Of a DNA stretch of 64,000 nucleotides, positions 41,940 through 54,800 are shown piece after piece; positions within the stretch are counted from its first letter, which is position 1, and each line of letters starts with the position of its first letter. The DNA comes from Dermacentor variabilis (Eukaryota > Arthropoda > Arachnida > Ixodida > Ixodidae). The position numbers were made by a program, and so were the translations under genes. Under the pieces are notes generated by a model that worked only from the letters and a program-made list of their open reading frames with translations, searched no databases and was not told the origin of the DNA. The stretch spans positions 65,077,815-65,141,814 of the forward strand of contig NC_134573.1 in the NCBI RefSeq assembly GCF_050947875.1, written 5' to 3'.

Positions 41940-43544
41940 TGTGAAACAACAAACGGTACCTAAATGGCCTCACTGTAACAAATATTACACCTTCTAGCAC
42001 ATCATTCCTTTACTCAAGCGGATAGAATACCGTCGATGGTTTATGCACTAATCACCACGACTTACCAAGAGTGAGTGCTGAACAGTAACAGAAAAAGCCA
42101 CAAGTCCAGTCCGGTCGCTGCTGTATACCATGGGCAGACAATCCAGCAAAAAGTTCGGCAGCATGTTACATTCCTGTAACACGTGAAGGCGAAAGCCTGC
42201 TGCACACTTGTTAATGCATTACGTCATACGATTGGAGGGGGTCAGACTTCTTGCAAGACATTACGAGCCGCAGTGTTAAGTACACATGTGGTGCTTTAGC
42301 TCGACCTTCTCAACGACACATGCGAGCACTTAATGCACTACCTAAAGGTGCAGCATGCTTGTCGCCAGAAAGTGTTACAAAAGTGTAACACAAGCCGAAC
42401 ACAGTTAACATTGCATCCACTCAGCACGGGAAAGCAGCACTCGCGGTCGAACGCCTTGCTCCCGCCGCTTCGCATGTTGCACGTCGTTTTTCGCTTGGTG
42501 CGCGTCCTCGGCCTTAGCGTACTCCCGAGGCCTACCGCGGAATCCGCTACGCCGCAGGCGAGCTTCCTCGAAGACGAGCTTCCTCGGGAGTGGCGATGGC
42601 AGAGCGTCGACTGCCTCCCGCCCGTTGTCGCCTGTCAGCTAAATTACGGCCTCGCGAAAAAGCTATTGAGTTGCGACCGCGCAATCGGACCTTTGGTACA
42701 GCGTCATCTATTATAGAAGGTGCTCTGAAAGAGTGGACGCCTTACCCGGTAAGTCCGCTGGACCCGAGCTGCGAGAATTTGGTTGATCACATTCCTAGAT
42801 CCGCCTTCTAATGGTATGCTTCCTCTTTGTCCCTCATGTTGGCACGCGAGGCATCAACTAAGATGATGATGACATTAGTCAACTATAATGCCTGCTTTTA
42901 CCGCGAATTAATTACTTGCGCATTTAAATCGCATTTAAATTGCCTTCCGCATTTATACGTAGAATCATCGACTATCCTCTCCGACATCGCTAAGGCGCGG
43001 CACCAAATTTATTCACTTGGCGCCGCTCATAATTCGTGTTCAATGTCTTCATTCCACAGCCACCGCTTGAACAACGAACGTGTTTCTCCAGCTTCCCTCT
43101 ATTAGCCTTACTGTTGGTGGATATATTGTTAAAGCTAAGCTTTCTCCGGTTCCTCCACTCACTCAGCGGGTGCTGCTGTGTGACAGAGTAAATAGGACTC
43201 CATTACCCGGTTCCCCATCACTATACCAGAGCCAAGAAATAAAGGAGTCGGCAAACCGTTGCGAACCGTTGCCAATCTTCGCTCGTAGGTATACGTCTCA
43301 TAAGTAAATGACTCCCCGAAAGAAGTCCATATACTGCGCCATTGAATCAGAAACGCGAGGCGCAACAACAAGGCTTGCCGGTCATGTGCAACGAGAAGCG
43401 GGACGAGCACCTAGCGAACACACGTGAGGCGAAGCGGCAATAGGCAGCAACGTTGAGAGAGCATGCGTGTTTCATTTGAAGGTGCAAACAAATACTTGGA
43501 CGAGTACTGTGTGCGGGACCATGAAGATTCGTCCGGTGTGCAGC
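41940..43544. other. No gene recognised
   Basis: The sequence turns GC-rich at about 42420-42790. On the minus strand it has MATPEEARLRGSS-like residues that recall the basic-repeat transposon ORF at the right window edge. This is too weak to annotate. Confidence 0.35.
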
Positions 43545-46500
43545 CAGTGGCGTAGCTAGGTCATCTGGCACCCGGGGCCCATAAGTCTTCTGTCACCCCC
43601 CCCCCCCCCCGCCCTCCCGGGTGTAGTCGAGGACGGCGAGCATATCGACAATTTCCGGGTTTCAGCACCAGTACAGCCGCCTTGGATACCGCGCAAGTCC
43701 CCCGGGTCCCCCTCTCCTTCGCTTTCTTTCCCAGAGATCGCGAATGCAGCACATGTATTGGCGGCAAAGAGTTACGGAGTCGCCATCTATCGGAAGCGCC
43801 TCGCTGGCGTAGTATGAGGGATCACGCGGCGCGCTCCTCATAAGATTTGCTGTCAGCGCTCACTGAAAACACCACGCGGGAGCTCTCCCGGACGTTTCTG
43901 TAAATACTTTCGAAACGCGAGAAGTTTTTTACTGTCTAAATAATAATCTTGGGCAAAATGAAAGCACAGAATCGTTTAGAGACGCTATCTCTTTACCGAA
44001 TACGTACAGTGAACGCCACTGCGCGCGGTCGCCACGATGGAGACTTCCGAACCGGCTTTCTTGCGTGAAAGAGGCAAACGCTGAGAGCAAACTATGTGAA
44101 ATATGTTCTTATAGTGCTTGTATAACTAAATGGAGCGTAATAGAATGAAGCCTCAATGCAGCGATCGCACAGCTTCGCAGCGACCGACTGCGCGTGTGCA
44201 TGCTTGTCCGCGCACTGTTTCGCTTTCACCGTGTGCGCGTTTTCGCACCTTGCCATGAGCTTTAGGCCGCAGAATATGAGCATTTGACAGTATACAAGTA
44301 ACCATTGTTGCGTGGGCGCTATCGGAGCTGTTAAAAAATAATTTCATTGTAGAGACTTCGACACCTACGGGGACTGTGATGTGCCGTCGCGACGATTCAA
44401 TCTTTTTTTGTTTTCTAAATTATTGGACGTTTCAACATTATTTCTCGAGTTGCGTCGCACTATATGTTTATCACTGTTCTCAGCGTGCGATTTCCTGCTG
44501 CTTTTTTTTTTTTGTAATGCAGTGCATTAATTCATAGCACAAACATGATCATATGCCATGCTTCTTTTTTAATGTGCTTCTTACCGCTCCCTTTCTCCTC
44601 CCGTGAACTTGCAAGTATCTATAGCATCGACAAGTTCATAGACCAAACCGTCATGACATTAGTCGGGCAGCGGACTCGGGCGAGCGTCTCAGTGCGCGTT
44701 TTCCGAACATCGCAGACCCGGCGCTGTAGCAGAAATCTTCCTCGCGTCTGTGCTTGCTGCATACCCAAGTTGTAGCCGATGACTGTTTGCCGGTTTTATG
44801 TTTCGCGAGCCAAGCTTCACGCAGTTCCTTGCCCTGCGGCTACGTATGGATAAGGCTGACACCGGGCTCCGTTGCGTACGTCCAGCACTGCGGCACTGAG
44901 CAGTAGCTTGCCATGCTGCACGCCTCCAAAGGCAGCCGCTAGCTATTATAGTAGTTTCAAATGTTGTCAAGCAGACACCCAAGGCGGCAAAACCTCAACA
45001 CTTAATCAGAGCTGCGGCGCACGTGGGACTTTACACTTTCGTTTTCAGCTCGCTTCGGCGCTCCCGAAGCAGCCGACGCGGCCGCTATGTGCCCGTGATC
45101 CCTAATAGCACGTCACGCCGACGGTGGCGCCAGCTTTTCCAGTGGTGCAACTCGAGGCCAGTACATGCTGTTTTTTCTGCACCAAATAATACAGGGTGCT
45201 GCACTGATAACTTCTGATAAGCGCATGTGCACATCTTCTGTCAAACTTTAAGGCTTCGCCACCAATACAAATGCGGCATCGTAGAAAATACGGGTCACGT
45301 CAAAAGTAAAAAAAAAAATTACAAGGTTTTAACCATGTTTTAACTGCCAATTTTAGCGGCACCATTTCATTTACAAAATTGAAGGCCGACATTCATATCT
45401 TGCCCAACGACTTCACGAAAATCGTCGTAGGTACTGTGGCCTGCAGTATATTTTGGCTGTGGGCAGCCCTGAACGAAAACGAAAATTAAATTGTGTCTGA
45501 GTGACGCTGATCTCCCCACCATATTAGAAAAACGGAAAACGCCACCCGCCTCCCTGCTGCGCGGGCGCCAATGTTATGACAATTACGAGTTCTCTTCATT
45601 CTGAACAATAAAGCCTTGTTTTTATTTGCTGCTATACGGACAAGCGTGATTATCCGAGCTGCGGTACCACCAAAAGATTGGGAACAGAATAGAGCACGCT
45701 TCGCGTCGATTCTTGGCGTCACCATAAAAAAAGAAAAGACCGCGAAGAAGTCTGTGCCAGCGAAACCTGTTGGTCTGCACTCGCAATTGAGAGGGTTGAG
45801 GGATCAACCTCACTGGTCCACTATTTCATATTTCTTTCGCTACTGCCATACTGGGCGCCGCCCGCACTGCCAAAGTACTGTAGGTTGTAGCACCCAAAAC
45901 GATTTTGTTTAAGAAGCTTTTGTTGAGTTAATAATATGATTTTGAGTCCTCAGTTCTGGAATTGAAGTGCTTCCTCTATAAGTACTAATTGAGGGATTAT
46001 TAAGGATGTGATTATTACTTATCTGCCATATTTTTCACGTTACCGAATTCCTAGTAATCACAGACGCATACCTTCATAGAATATCGGGAAATATCCTTAC
46101 AATATTCACTTTTTTTTTTGTAAGATTCTGTGCAGCTGGCACAGACACTGTACTTGTGACATGAAGTCACACCACAATAGTTTTCTTAAACGTTCGAGGG
46201 TAAGAAGGAAAGCGTGAAACATAACGGCAGGTTTCGCAGCGGCTTCTCGGAGCGAGCGGGACAGGGGAAGTAAAAGCGAGCTGAACATCGCGGCGCCCGC
46301 GACTATATACAGCCTGTCGAGTCATACGCCGCCAAACTCTTCGGCCGCACCGAGTCTGAAGACGATCCAGAGAATCCCATTCGCGACTTTTGACGGGCCT
46401 ACTTATGCAACGTCGCTCTCAACGAACGCTTCGCCGTAAACGCGAGCACCGGGCGCGCTCGTTGAACGTCCTCTTGCTGCTGTCTTTGTTCGTCTTCGCT

Positions 46501-46925
46501 GCGCGTTCTGAACGGAAGAGGGACCCAAGAGCCTCAACGCCTTACAACGTCTCACTGTACGTTTAGCGACTCCTGCTCCGAGCATGAACGCACGGCACGA
46601 GCACACCCCACACGAAACGTTCCGCTAAGGCGAATAGTTTAGCGACCATGTTGCGAATTAAATTTTATAGCCCGCACATTCGTGCAATTATTTCGTGGGG
46701 TGTTCATAGAGCTGCAGCCGACAATTCTTCGGCGCAACGCATCGGGTACATGAGCTCGGGCTACTTGATACCGGAGCATTCTTTGCCATTTTCGCCCAGT
46801 CAAGCCGGCGGAAAGAGGGGCGTCTTCAGGCGTATGACACCCCCCCCCACCCCCCACTGGCCCCTTGCACCCGGGGCCCACGGCCCCCCGGCTCCGCCCC
46901 CCCCCCCCTGTTGCTACGCCACTGT
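43545..46925. mobile_element. Possible hAT-like non-autonomous element, 3.4 kb
   Basis: The left end CAGTGGCGTAGCTAGG (43545) and the complement of the right end (AGTGGCGTAGCAACAG, ending 46924) are inverted. Each side carries CACCCGGGGCCC and a poly-C/G tract (poly-C at 43596-43610). The flanks TGTGCAGC (43537-43544) and TGCGCAGC (46926-46933) agree at 7 of 8 bases, as expected for an old 8-bp hAT duplication. The interior has no transposase or other recognisable gene. The two ends could alternatively be separate short copies in inverted orientation. Confidence 0.4.
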
Positions 46926-46933
46926 TGCGCAGC

Positions 46934-47724
46934 GTCTGTGGTAGACTGTACTTTTCAAATCGACGTCCGAGCGCCACAAGGTTATACCGAGTGAGCTTTT
47001 CTCCGATGAAGACGTGTCAAGCTTCGTGGTACGCTCCACGCGGCGTCAATGAACAGGAAAAGCGTGCCTGAGCCCTCGTGAAGCAATGGCTTCTTTTACC
47101 CGAACCGCCGCGCCTACCTATATACATACGCTGAACGAGATCAGCGAAATTTTGCACCCCCTCAGATCCCGTTCGTACATGATAAAGCGCCTCGCGTACA
47201 GCAAACAGTTCGGCATCGTCGGGTGGGCAACTACCAAATGGTGACGAGTCTTTCGCGCAGTGTTTCCAACGAGGCATCCGATTATGTCCATCTAAAGAGA
47301 TACAAGTTCTAAAGTCGGTATGCAAGTAATGCATAGTGAGTAAGGTAGATATGGTCTGGCTTTATCTATCACAACTTTGCTTGTCACAGTTGGCTTTCTC
47401 TGTCACAGCAGCCTATACTGACGGTACGGGTAACAGTCCCCGAATGTGCGCTCTGGATCGCTGCGTGGACGAGTTGAGGTGTGCGGCCGAGATGGAAGAA
47501 GACGAGGGTTTGTATGTCCGCGTCGCGGATCAGGTATACGAGAGTCGCTTGCTGACCTTGCGCCAGTAGACCCTATCTGTGGGACGATTTCGTTGAGATG
47601 TGGCCAGACTAGAATCGAACACCGCACAGCGTGCTACTCGACGAATACGCCAATGTGAGCCCGCTTTGGCGATTACCAACATTGACATTTCTGACGATTC
47701 TTGACGTAAAGGAAATATGTACAC
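46934..47724. other. No gene recognised
   Basis: A minus frame (47334-47017) contains AELFAVREALYHV, faintly like an RNase H segment of a LINE, but nothing around it supports that. Confidence 0.3.
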
Positions 47725-47728
47725 TTAA

Positions 47729-48737
47729 AGGGCCCCTCCAGGTCTGGCTATTTTAAGCTGACAAGCGCAGTGCATACAGTGCGCGCTAACGATCGTGTCT
47801 GCTATTACATCGCTACACGCCGCGGAAAGAGCTGAAATTTCAAACCGAACGCCATTTGCTCTTCTTGCGGGCGCCGCCCTCCAAGCCGAAGGGATGGCGT
47901 ATACGCGCTAGTGCGCCTACGTACACGTGTATTTGCTGTGACGTCACTCTTAGTGACACGTGACTTGGAGGATTATTCAAAGCAACATCTGTTATTTGTG
48001 TAATCTGTTGGTCGAATAAACGAATTAAGGTTTGGAGAAATAATAAAACACACAAACCGAATGTCTGCGTCTGTTTCTTTTACTTCGCACCGCAGCAAGA
48101 GAGATGTACTTCCGTTTGGTGTGCTTGTTCCCACGCCGTGCAGTCGCGCGCGCATACACCGAAACTATGTCCCTTTCTACCGTGTTCCAGCGCGCGATCA
48201 TGCTCTGTGATCCGCTTGTGTCTGCCTCAGTGTTCGTATAGAACTGACATATACCGCTATCCAGGTGCCCTTGTGCACAGCGCGCAAAATCTTGCGCTGC
48301 GCGAAGCGAGACAGTCGGAACAGCTCGCGCGCGACGCCTTCAGCGCAAGTGCGCCGGGCCGCAAAAAACGAGGGAAAAAACAATTAAGGCGGGACCCGTG
48401 ACGCATGCGTCACGCGATCCTCGAAGTCCGGTATGGGAGAACGCAGGGAAGGAATTTCGCTTGCGAAAGCTAGACGGGGCGAGTGGAGAGAGTGTCTCGC
48501 TATGCAGTAGAGCTCGCGTTATGAAATCATGGGTCGGCGGCACTGAAACATTTCTATCTCAGCTATTAATGAGCCGATTTGAAACATTTTTTTGCAGCAG
48601 AACGCTCCCTAGAGGACACGTAACAACTTCCAGCGTATAACCGATATTTACTATGTGGCACGGTGAAGGGCATTTTAACGTGCATTCACGTCGCGTTGAA
48701 ATAGAGGCCGCACCTGCTGGATCGAAACATTGACCCT
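47729..48737. mobile_element. TTAA-flanked non-autonomous element, about 1 kb
   Basis: TTAA at 47725-47728 and 48738-48741 bracket ends that begin AGGGCCCC (left) and AGGGTCAA (complement of the right). Only the first four bases are inverted perfectly, so the case is weaker than for 2235-3571. The GC-rich core with GACGCATGCGTCACGCGATC and repeated AAGCGAGA-type motifs is of the kind found in tick TTAA elements (recollection). Confidence 0.45.
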
Positions 48738-48741
48738 TTAA

Positions 48742-50154
48742 TGACGGCACATGTTAATATTAAAAAAATGTTTATTTTCCATCTAAATGTGCAAAATACG
48801 TCGAGAATGAGCATAATCAACGGAAAGAAAAAATAATTTGCGGGATATTTTCGAGCAATAGGCGGAAAACACCAGACAAAATACTGGGCGTGGGCTTCAC
48901 CCAAAGCCACGCACAGCTTCGTTTAGGATTTGTACAAAGAGCTCTCGTCACATGTGAATCATAGGTACACATCTCATTAGCTTTACATCGGGCATGGGGC
49001 AACCGTGCAGCCGGAGATCTTGCATCGCTATGTCTCCCCTGACCGTGCTTTCAAAAGAAAGCGAGTCGCACGCCAAACTTCTTCCTCGTCCTGTGTTCCT
49101 GCTCTAAATCAGCAAATGACGCTTGCTGCTTGTCTTTCATTGGTGGCCTAAGACATTTAGCTGAAAAATTCCTACTGGATGCCGAAACTCGGCTAGAAAA
49201 AAGTATGTTCTGGTGTGTTGTCTGTAGGCAACACCCGTCGATAAAGGGCTAAAGCTTCATTACGTCCACGTGAACAGCCGGTGTTTGAAATTAGAGGCCA
49301 TACACCATCTGACTGAGAAAGGACACCAGGTCATTTTTCAGTCGCTGTAGTATTAATGGCAATGAACATGCCGTAAAGCTGCCCGTTGAGCCTATGCAGA
49401 AGACCGCCATCTATCAATCCTGCTTCCTGGGACTAGTCGCAAGGAAGTTCCACATGCTTGCACGCCAAAGCACCTTATGTTAACGGAACGAACCACACTT
49501 GACGCATGCTCGAGCAAACGCGGAACACGTCTGGTTGACCTCCTTGCGTTTACTCTTTATCTCTCTCTCTCTCTCTCTCTTGCTTCGTCATAAATTTCGC
49601 GATTTGTTTGGTTAGGCATTGCATTTGCTTGACTATAACGCTACATTTATGTAAAATAACATTCTATCTTTTTTTTTTCATTTTGTACACATTTACGCCA
49701 TTAGGTTACGTTTGCGTAAAACTTGAATTAACATTTACACCAATTTATTTATTTTTTAATGCGTTAGCATTTCTATGCCTACCTAACAAAGAAAGCTGTC
49801 CGTCACGTAGAACGAATCAATATAAAGAAAATAATGCATAAAACATTGCGTCTATGAAGGTTTTGTTGAAAGATTTGGTGATGGTGGGATAAAAGCCATC
49901 TCTAAAACCACATGTGTAGAGCCGACTTGGTGCATCGTAAACATAAGGAAAACTCTGATTTTACGAAAATTTAATGCCAAGCACACCACATACCCGTTGC
50001 GTTTCGGTGGTCGCGGGATGCGCCTTTCGTTGGGACGATCCTTCACCGACCGAGAAGGCCGCCGATCTATGAGGGTTCGTGCCCTCAACGTCGCGCAACG
50101 CAGACATGTAAGCAGTCAATGACTTCATAAGGAGAATTAGGAGTGATGATTTAT
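48742..50154. other. No gene recognised; (CT)n at 49561-49580
   Basis: AT-rich on the right side. The only simple feature is a 20-bp CT microsatellite. Confidence 0.4.
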
Positions 50155-50450
50155 ATGGGTCTTATCACGGTTGATAGCGGTTCGGCATGCATGGATAAGG
50201 TACTAAAGAGCGATGAGGGCTTACAGTGTCAGGATCAGTTCTGATAATGTTAATAAACACTGATAACGGTTGACAAGGGTCGGATCAAGTCCGATATGGT
50301 TGATAAGGGCCCGATCATGTCTAGTAAGGTTGATAAGGACAGTTAAGGGTTGATGGGGGTCGGATTTAGTCCTATAAGATTGATAACGACTGAGAAGTGT
50401 TGATGAGCTTTATACTGGTCGGACCAAGTTTCATACCACTGATAACGACA
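50155..50450. repeat. Diverged minisatellite, GTTGATAAGGGTCGGATC-type unit
   Basis: GTTGATA or a close variant recurs at about 50169, 50258, 50298, 50328, 50349, 50379, and GGTCGGATC at 50277 and 50357. AGTCCGATA-like pieces lie between. Spacing varies from 20 to 60 bp, so the array is old. Confidence 0.6.
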
Positions 50451-50834
50451 CCGGGCTGCATGTAAATGAGCAAGTGGCACAGTGCCTCCGCATACTCAGA
50501 CAACTCCCAGAGGAATTTCTTGCTGAAGTTTTTCCATCTATTATGTGTGTCTCTTATTTTGCTCATACGTGTCTCACTGTTCTTTATCCCTAAAGGCTTC
50601 ACAGATTTGTAGATATTTTAAATATAATTTCCTCCCGCCGCCCGATACTTGGCCGATCTTCCTCTGCGTGCATGCATCGCAGTTTCTGACGTCGTCATCA
50701 TTATCAACTTGCCTGGGTGCCAGTGAGGTGATACAGGAGATTTGCGCGATCGAGTCGAGTGAGGTGTGGCTCCATCAATTTTGGCGTGACCAGCCTGAGC
50801 ATGCGAAGCATCATTTTTCCTTTCCGACTTTGCT
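50451..50834. other. No gene recognised
   Basis: Sequence between the old minisatellite and the LINE start. No splice-bounded exon is seen. Confidence 0.35.
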
Positions 50835-50837
50835 CCC

Positions 50838-52362
50838 ATGGGCTGCGATGTTCGCCTGCGAAGTCGGAGCTCCTTGTCTACAAACCATCGAGAAGCGCTC
50901 CCAAGCCAAAGAGCGAAGTCAGAGACACACGCGCCATTACTCTCAGAACAAAAGACGGAGGACCCATTCCGCACGTCAGCAAAATCAGAGTCCTTGGGAT
51001 GCTCATTGAGAGCAACGGCTCTAACGCCGCGACAGTGGAGAATATCGTGACAAAGTCGAATAATGCCTTGAATCTCATACGACGCGTAGCAAACAGACAA
51101 CACGGCCTTAAGGAAGAAAATCTCCTCAAGCTAACACGCGCCTTTGCGCTATGCCACTTCACCTACGAGGCGGCTATGCTCAGATGGAAGGTAGCGGAGA
51201 AAGACAAACTCAATGTGCAACTGAGGAAGCTAGTCAGACTAGCGCTACGAATCCCCAAGGACACCGAGACAGAGCTCCTGCTGCAACTGGGGGTGCACAA
51301 TACACTTGAATAAATCGCCGAAGCTCAAGAACGGGCTCAACTCACAAGACTCTCTGGAACCAAACCGGGTAGAGAAATCCTAGCCAAACTAGGTCATGAC
51401 ACCACAGCAATCGAGAATCTATACAAAAGTTTTCCGACGGACACACGCAACTCCTACGCAGTTCGCCCACTCCCGCGGAACATGAACCCCGCGCACCATC
51501 AACCCAGAAGGCTGGCACGCGGATCGTTCATCCTAGGCGAAGTACGTGATAAGAAGGTCCTAGCCTGTTTCTTACACGCGGCACAGTACCCGTCCAGGAA
51601 GGCCTTCGTTGCCACCACGGTCAATAAGCAAGGTCAAGTCACAAATGCTCTCACAGTCAAGACCCACAAGTCCGAGATAGCAGAACAGGTCGCCATCGCA
51701 CTCGCGCTCACAGACCCGACCACCAGCCACGTCTACAGCGATTCACGCTCGGCCGTCAAAGCCTTTCAGAAAGGAGCCGTTACAAGCCAAGCACTGCAAA
51801 TAATCAATAGATACGCACCGCTGCAGCATCACACTGCTGCATCATCTGCTGGTTCCCGGCACACCTCGGAGAGATCGAGGATGCCCCTCCCAATCTCAAT
51901 GAGACGGCTCACAGGAGCGCGCGAGACCTAACCCTCCGCGATGCCACCTATTCCGCTCGTGACCATCCCAGCGAGAATCGGTACCCTCCCTCCACATATA
52001 ACGAGATCACAAAGCACTTTTACCTAGACCGCAGAATATACAGCACACCTCACAATATGCTCACCAGGCCTCAAGCCCTCACGTTCAGAATGCTTCAAAC
52101 CAACACGCACCCCACGCAGAACAGACTACATCCCTACATGCCTGACCTATACTCATCATCACCTTGCGAAAATTGGCATAGCACACTAGACGTATATCAC
52201 TTGCTCTGGCCGTGTGGTCGGACCCACGCAAACAAGGATCAAGACTCCGCCAGGCTACAAGAAGCATTACGCAGCACAGACCTAGCGGAGCAGCTCTGGG
52301 CCATCCAGCGAGCCCACGATGCGGCCAGGCATTTACAACTTCCGGTCCCAACGTGGGAGTAG
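50838..52362 (+). pseudogene. LINE ORF2 3' half, broken
   Basis: Three successive pieces: 50838-51313 (RT end, stop), 51314-51931 (linker and RNase H, stop) and 52057-52362 (C-terminal module, stop). The second catalytic Asp of RNase H is visible in YSDSRSA; the WxPGH block survives only in a shifted frame (ICWFPAHLGEI near 51845). Not functional. Confidence 0.7.
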
Positions 52363-52432
52363 CCTGCTCTATGGGGCCTTGCGCCCCGCAGCTCGCAGGA
52401 CCTTTCATTAAAGTTATTCCGTCCATCCATGC
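50838..52432 (+). mobile_element. RNase H-bearing LINE (I/R1-like), 5' truncated
   Basis: The remaining coding part covers the end of RT (SPAKSELLVYKPSR, IRVLGMLIESNG, then the thumb with LRRVA-like NLIRRVANRQHGLKEENLL), a degraded RNase H (VYSDSRSAVKAFQKG) and the C-terminal end (RMLQTNTHPTQNRLHPYMPD, CENWHSTLDVYHLLWPC). The last is the Cys-His module, ending LWAIQRAHDAARHLQLPVPT. In-frame stop at 51311-51313, with frameshifts around 51930 and 52000. The 3' UTR is short, ending ATTAAAGTTATTCCGTCCAT. The same family left the fragment at 28449-28625. Confidence 0.75.
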
Positions 52433-52899
52433 AGGAGTATGATGGTGTGATCCCCATTGCCGTCTTGTTGAATGTAAACACCGAGAATGCAAAGGCTGCG
52501 TAGTTGGGGTGATGTCTCCGTCCAGTGACATAGAGATAGAGTCAAGAGAGGTGTGACTGCGAGCGAGGAGGCAAATTAGAAGCTGCGATTCCTCGGCAGA
52601 ACCCGAAGGGCCCTCAGTGGCCGCACATGGGGCCTTTCTCGCGTTCTGCCAAGAAATGCAACTTGTTGCCCTATAGATCTACTGTGATCTGTAGTGTCGC
52701 CTCAATATCCTTGTCAGAGACGAATAGCTCGGCCTAATAGCACGGCCTAAATTCGATGCCTTGTGGTCTTTGTAGCTGCACTTCATGTGCAAGAGCTCGC
52801 ATGACAAAGCTTGTCGTGCAAGCGAATTAAGAGACTGTGTGTGCATCGCGATATGCATGGAGCACATATGTGTGCATGCAGTGTCCGTAGAGTACTATA
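52433..52899. other. No gene recognised
   Basis: Sequence between the LINE end and the palindromic MITE. No supportable feature. Confidence 0.4.
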
Positions 52900-53527
52900 C
52901 AGGGTGTCCCAGCTAATTTTATCTAGATTTATTAAAAATGCAAATGTCACGTAGCTGGACAGAATGAAGGTAATGTTTTTTGCCGTTGCTTGGAGGTACT
53001 AAACTACATTTCTCATTCTGCGTAATTAGATACTGTTAATTAATCAACTTCCCGAATATTATAATTAGATTAAAAGTGTGAATGAGAATCTTGTAGAGCT
53101 ATATGAAAAACTCCCGATACAGCTTTCTGTTCCTCAATACATGCTGCTACATAAACGTGTTTTTCCGAGTGAAAGAAGCACGCGAATACAAGCAAAGTGC
53201 CTCGAGCGGCCAATCGCGCGGCCATTTTGCGTGCGTTTGTGGTCTTCTTTCGCGCTCGGAAAAACGCTTTTATGTAGCGCGTATTGTGCGACAGAAAGTT
53301 GTATCCGGAGTTTTTTCATGTCGCTCTAGAATTTTTTCATTAACGCTTTTCATCTAATTATAATATTAGAGGAGTTGATTAATGAAGACTAATAATCTAA
53401 TTAGGCGGAATGAACAAGATAGTTTGAGTATCCCCAAACGACGGCACACAACATTACCTTTGTTCTGTCAAACTATGTGGAATTAGCATATTTTTAAACT
53501 CTGGCTAAAGTTATCTGGGACACACTG
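52900..53527. mobile_element. Palindromic (foldback) MITE with CAGGGTGTCCCAG ends
   Basis: The ends CAGGGTGTCCCAG and (complement) CAGTGTGTCCCAG are flanked by TA on both sides (52898-52899, 53528-53529). The inverted similarity is not confined to the ends but extends through nearly the whole element. For example GAAGGTAATGTT / CAAAGGTAATGTT, TTAATTAATCAACT / TTCATTAATCAACT, ATTATAATTAGAT in both arms, and TTTTTCCGAG near the centre. Each arm is about 300 bp. TA duplications point to a Tc1/mariner-like mobiliser. The short frames inside (53078-53329, 53103-53357, 53134-53319 minus) are by-products of the palindrome. Confidence 0.8.
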
Positions 53528-53529
53528 TA

Positions 53530-54181
53530 TATGCCGTGCTCACGATGTAAGTACGTTGCGGTCGTGCTGACCCGCGTAAGATAACTTGAAGTAGCGCGAA
53601 TTTCGCCCCGCTGGCGTAAGATTCTTGCCACGCTTATTTTGAGGCTGAATAACGTGAGACTGCATTTGCATGTGCGATGCGCATTTAGCGTTTGTCATGA
53701 AAATTATAGATTTGTCAGAACCTGTTCATACGTACAATGCTTAAGAGTTGTTGAGAGGCCACAAGGCGTCTGGTCCAATATTCAGCACTCAAACAATAGT
53801 TACCCATGTCCCATTTCTAAAACTTACATAGTACAGGTCTGTATTTCAGATACCAGAGCGAAGCCACAACAGAATCAGTCAATTGTGACCTGGCTGCACA
53901 GTTCTCCGGTAAGTGAACTTATGCGATTCAAGGAAAAATATTTTCAACTACGCATACAAGACTCATTGATCAATTCACATTTTATGTTTGGCAGAACCAG
54001 TAATCTACTATTGCAGCATTTCACAACAAGGCATTCCAATTTCTGTTGTGTTTGTATCTAAATAGTTCAATAAAATTCGAAAGAATGAATGAGCTGCAAT
54101 GATAATTTGTCTACAAAGCGCTCGCCTTCTGTAGCGCGCTTATAAGATACGAACGTGTGGAAGAATTAAACAGCAAATTAT
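53530..54181. other. No gene recognised
   Basis: A 140-codon plus frame (53639-54061) has no recognisable motif and no splice or promoter context, so I do not call it. Confidence 0.4.
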
Positions 54182-54182
54182 A

Positions 54183-54800
54183 CAGGGTGTGTTTTCCTCT
54201 GTCAGTTTTTTTCTTCTTTAATTCTTGTTTTTCTTTAATTCCTGTGCAATTCCACCCGGAGAGCGCCAGTTCGCGTTTGGGGAACAACAAAAAAAGAAAA
54301 GTCGCAGTGGGCTGAATCTGGCGAGTAGGGAGAGTGTTCCAGCAGTGATGGAACTGCGCGCCAAGAACTCACGCACTATCAATGCAGAGTGCGCCGGAGC
54401 ACTGTAATAATTCGTAATAATTTGTCTTCATTACTTGCGCTCAATTCGTTGTTGTATTCGTGATGATTCATTATTCTGCCTCAGTTCGATGTTACATTCG
54501 TAAATCCATGTTTCTTTGCCGGTGACGAGCCATTGCGAGAATTCATTGCTGTAGTCTGAAGTTTTCCAATCAATGCAACATTATTTTCATCGCAAATATT
54601 CCTCAGGAATCAGAAGTTACGCCGCCATCTTGACGCAAACCTTTTTTCATACACAAATTTTTAGTAAAAATGCGGTGAACGGCAGGCTTTATCAAACTAC
54701 GTTCTGATATAATTCCATAAGTTGACCATCATTCGGCGGTCACTGAGCACAAGAGAATGCACATGGTTATTGTTTTCATCTTCGCACATGCTAGATAAGC
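54183..54800 (-). pseudogene. Mariner-type transposase relic
   Basis: A plus-strand ACAGGGTGTG at 54183 could be one terminal repeat. On the minus strand, fragments in successive frames match mariner transposase in order: SDRRMMVNLWNYI (second HTH region), then LHWLENF, then VTGKETWIYECNIELRQNNE. The last corresponds to the xTGDETWxYxYD block, where the catalytic Asp has become Lys. Many stops and shifts; no right end found. Confidence 0.55.

Noticed and set aside
53639..54061. 140-codon plus-strand gene
   Set aside because: No motif, no splice sites that extend it, no promoter signal; composition looks like translated non-coding DNA.
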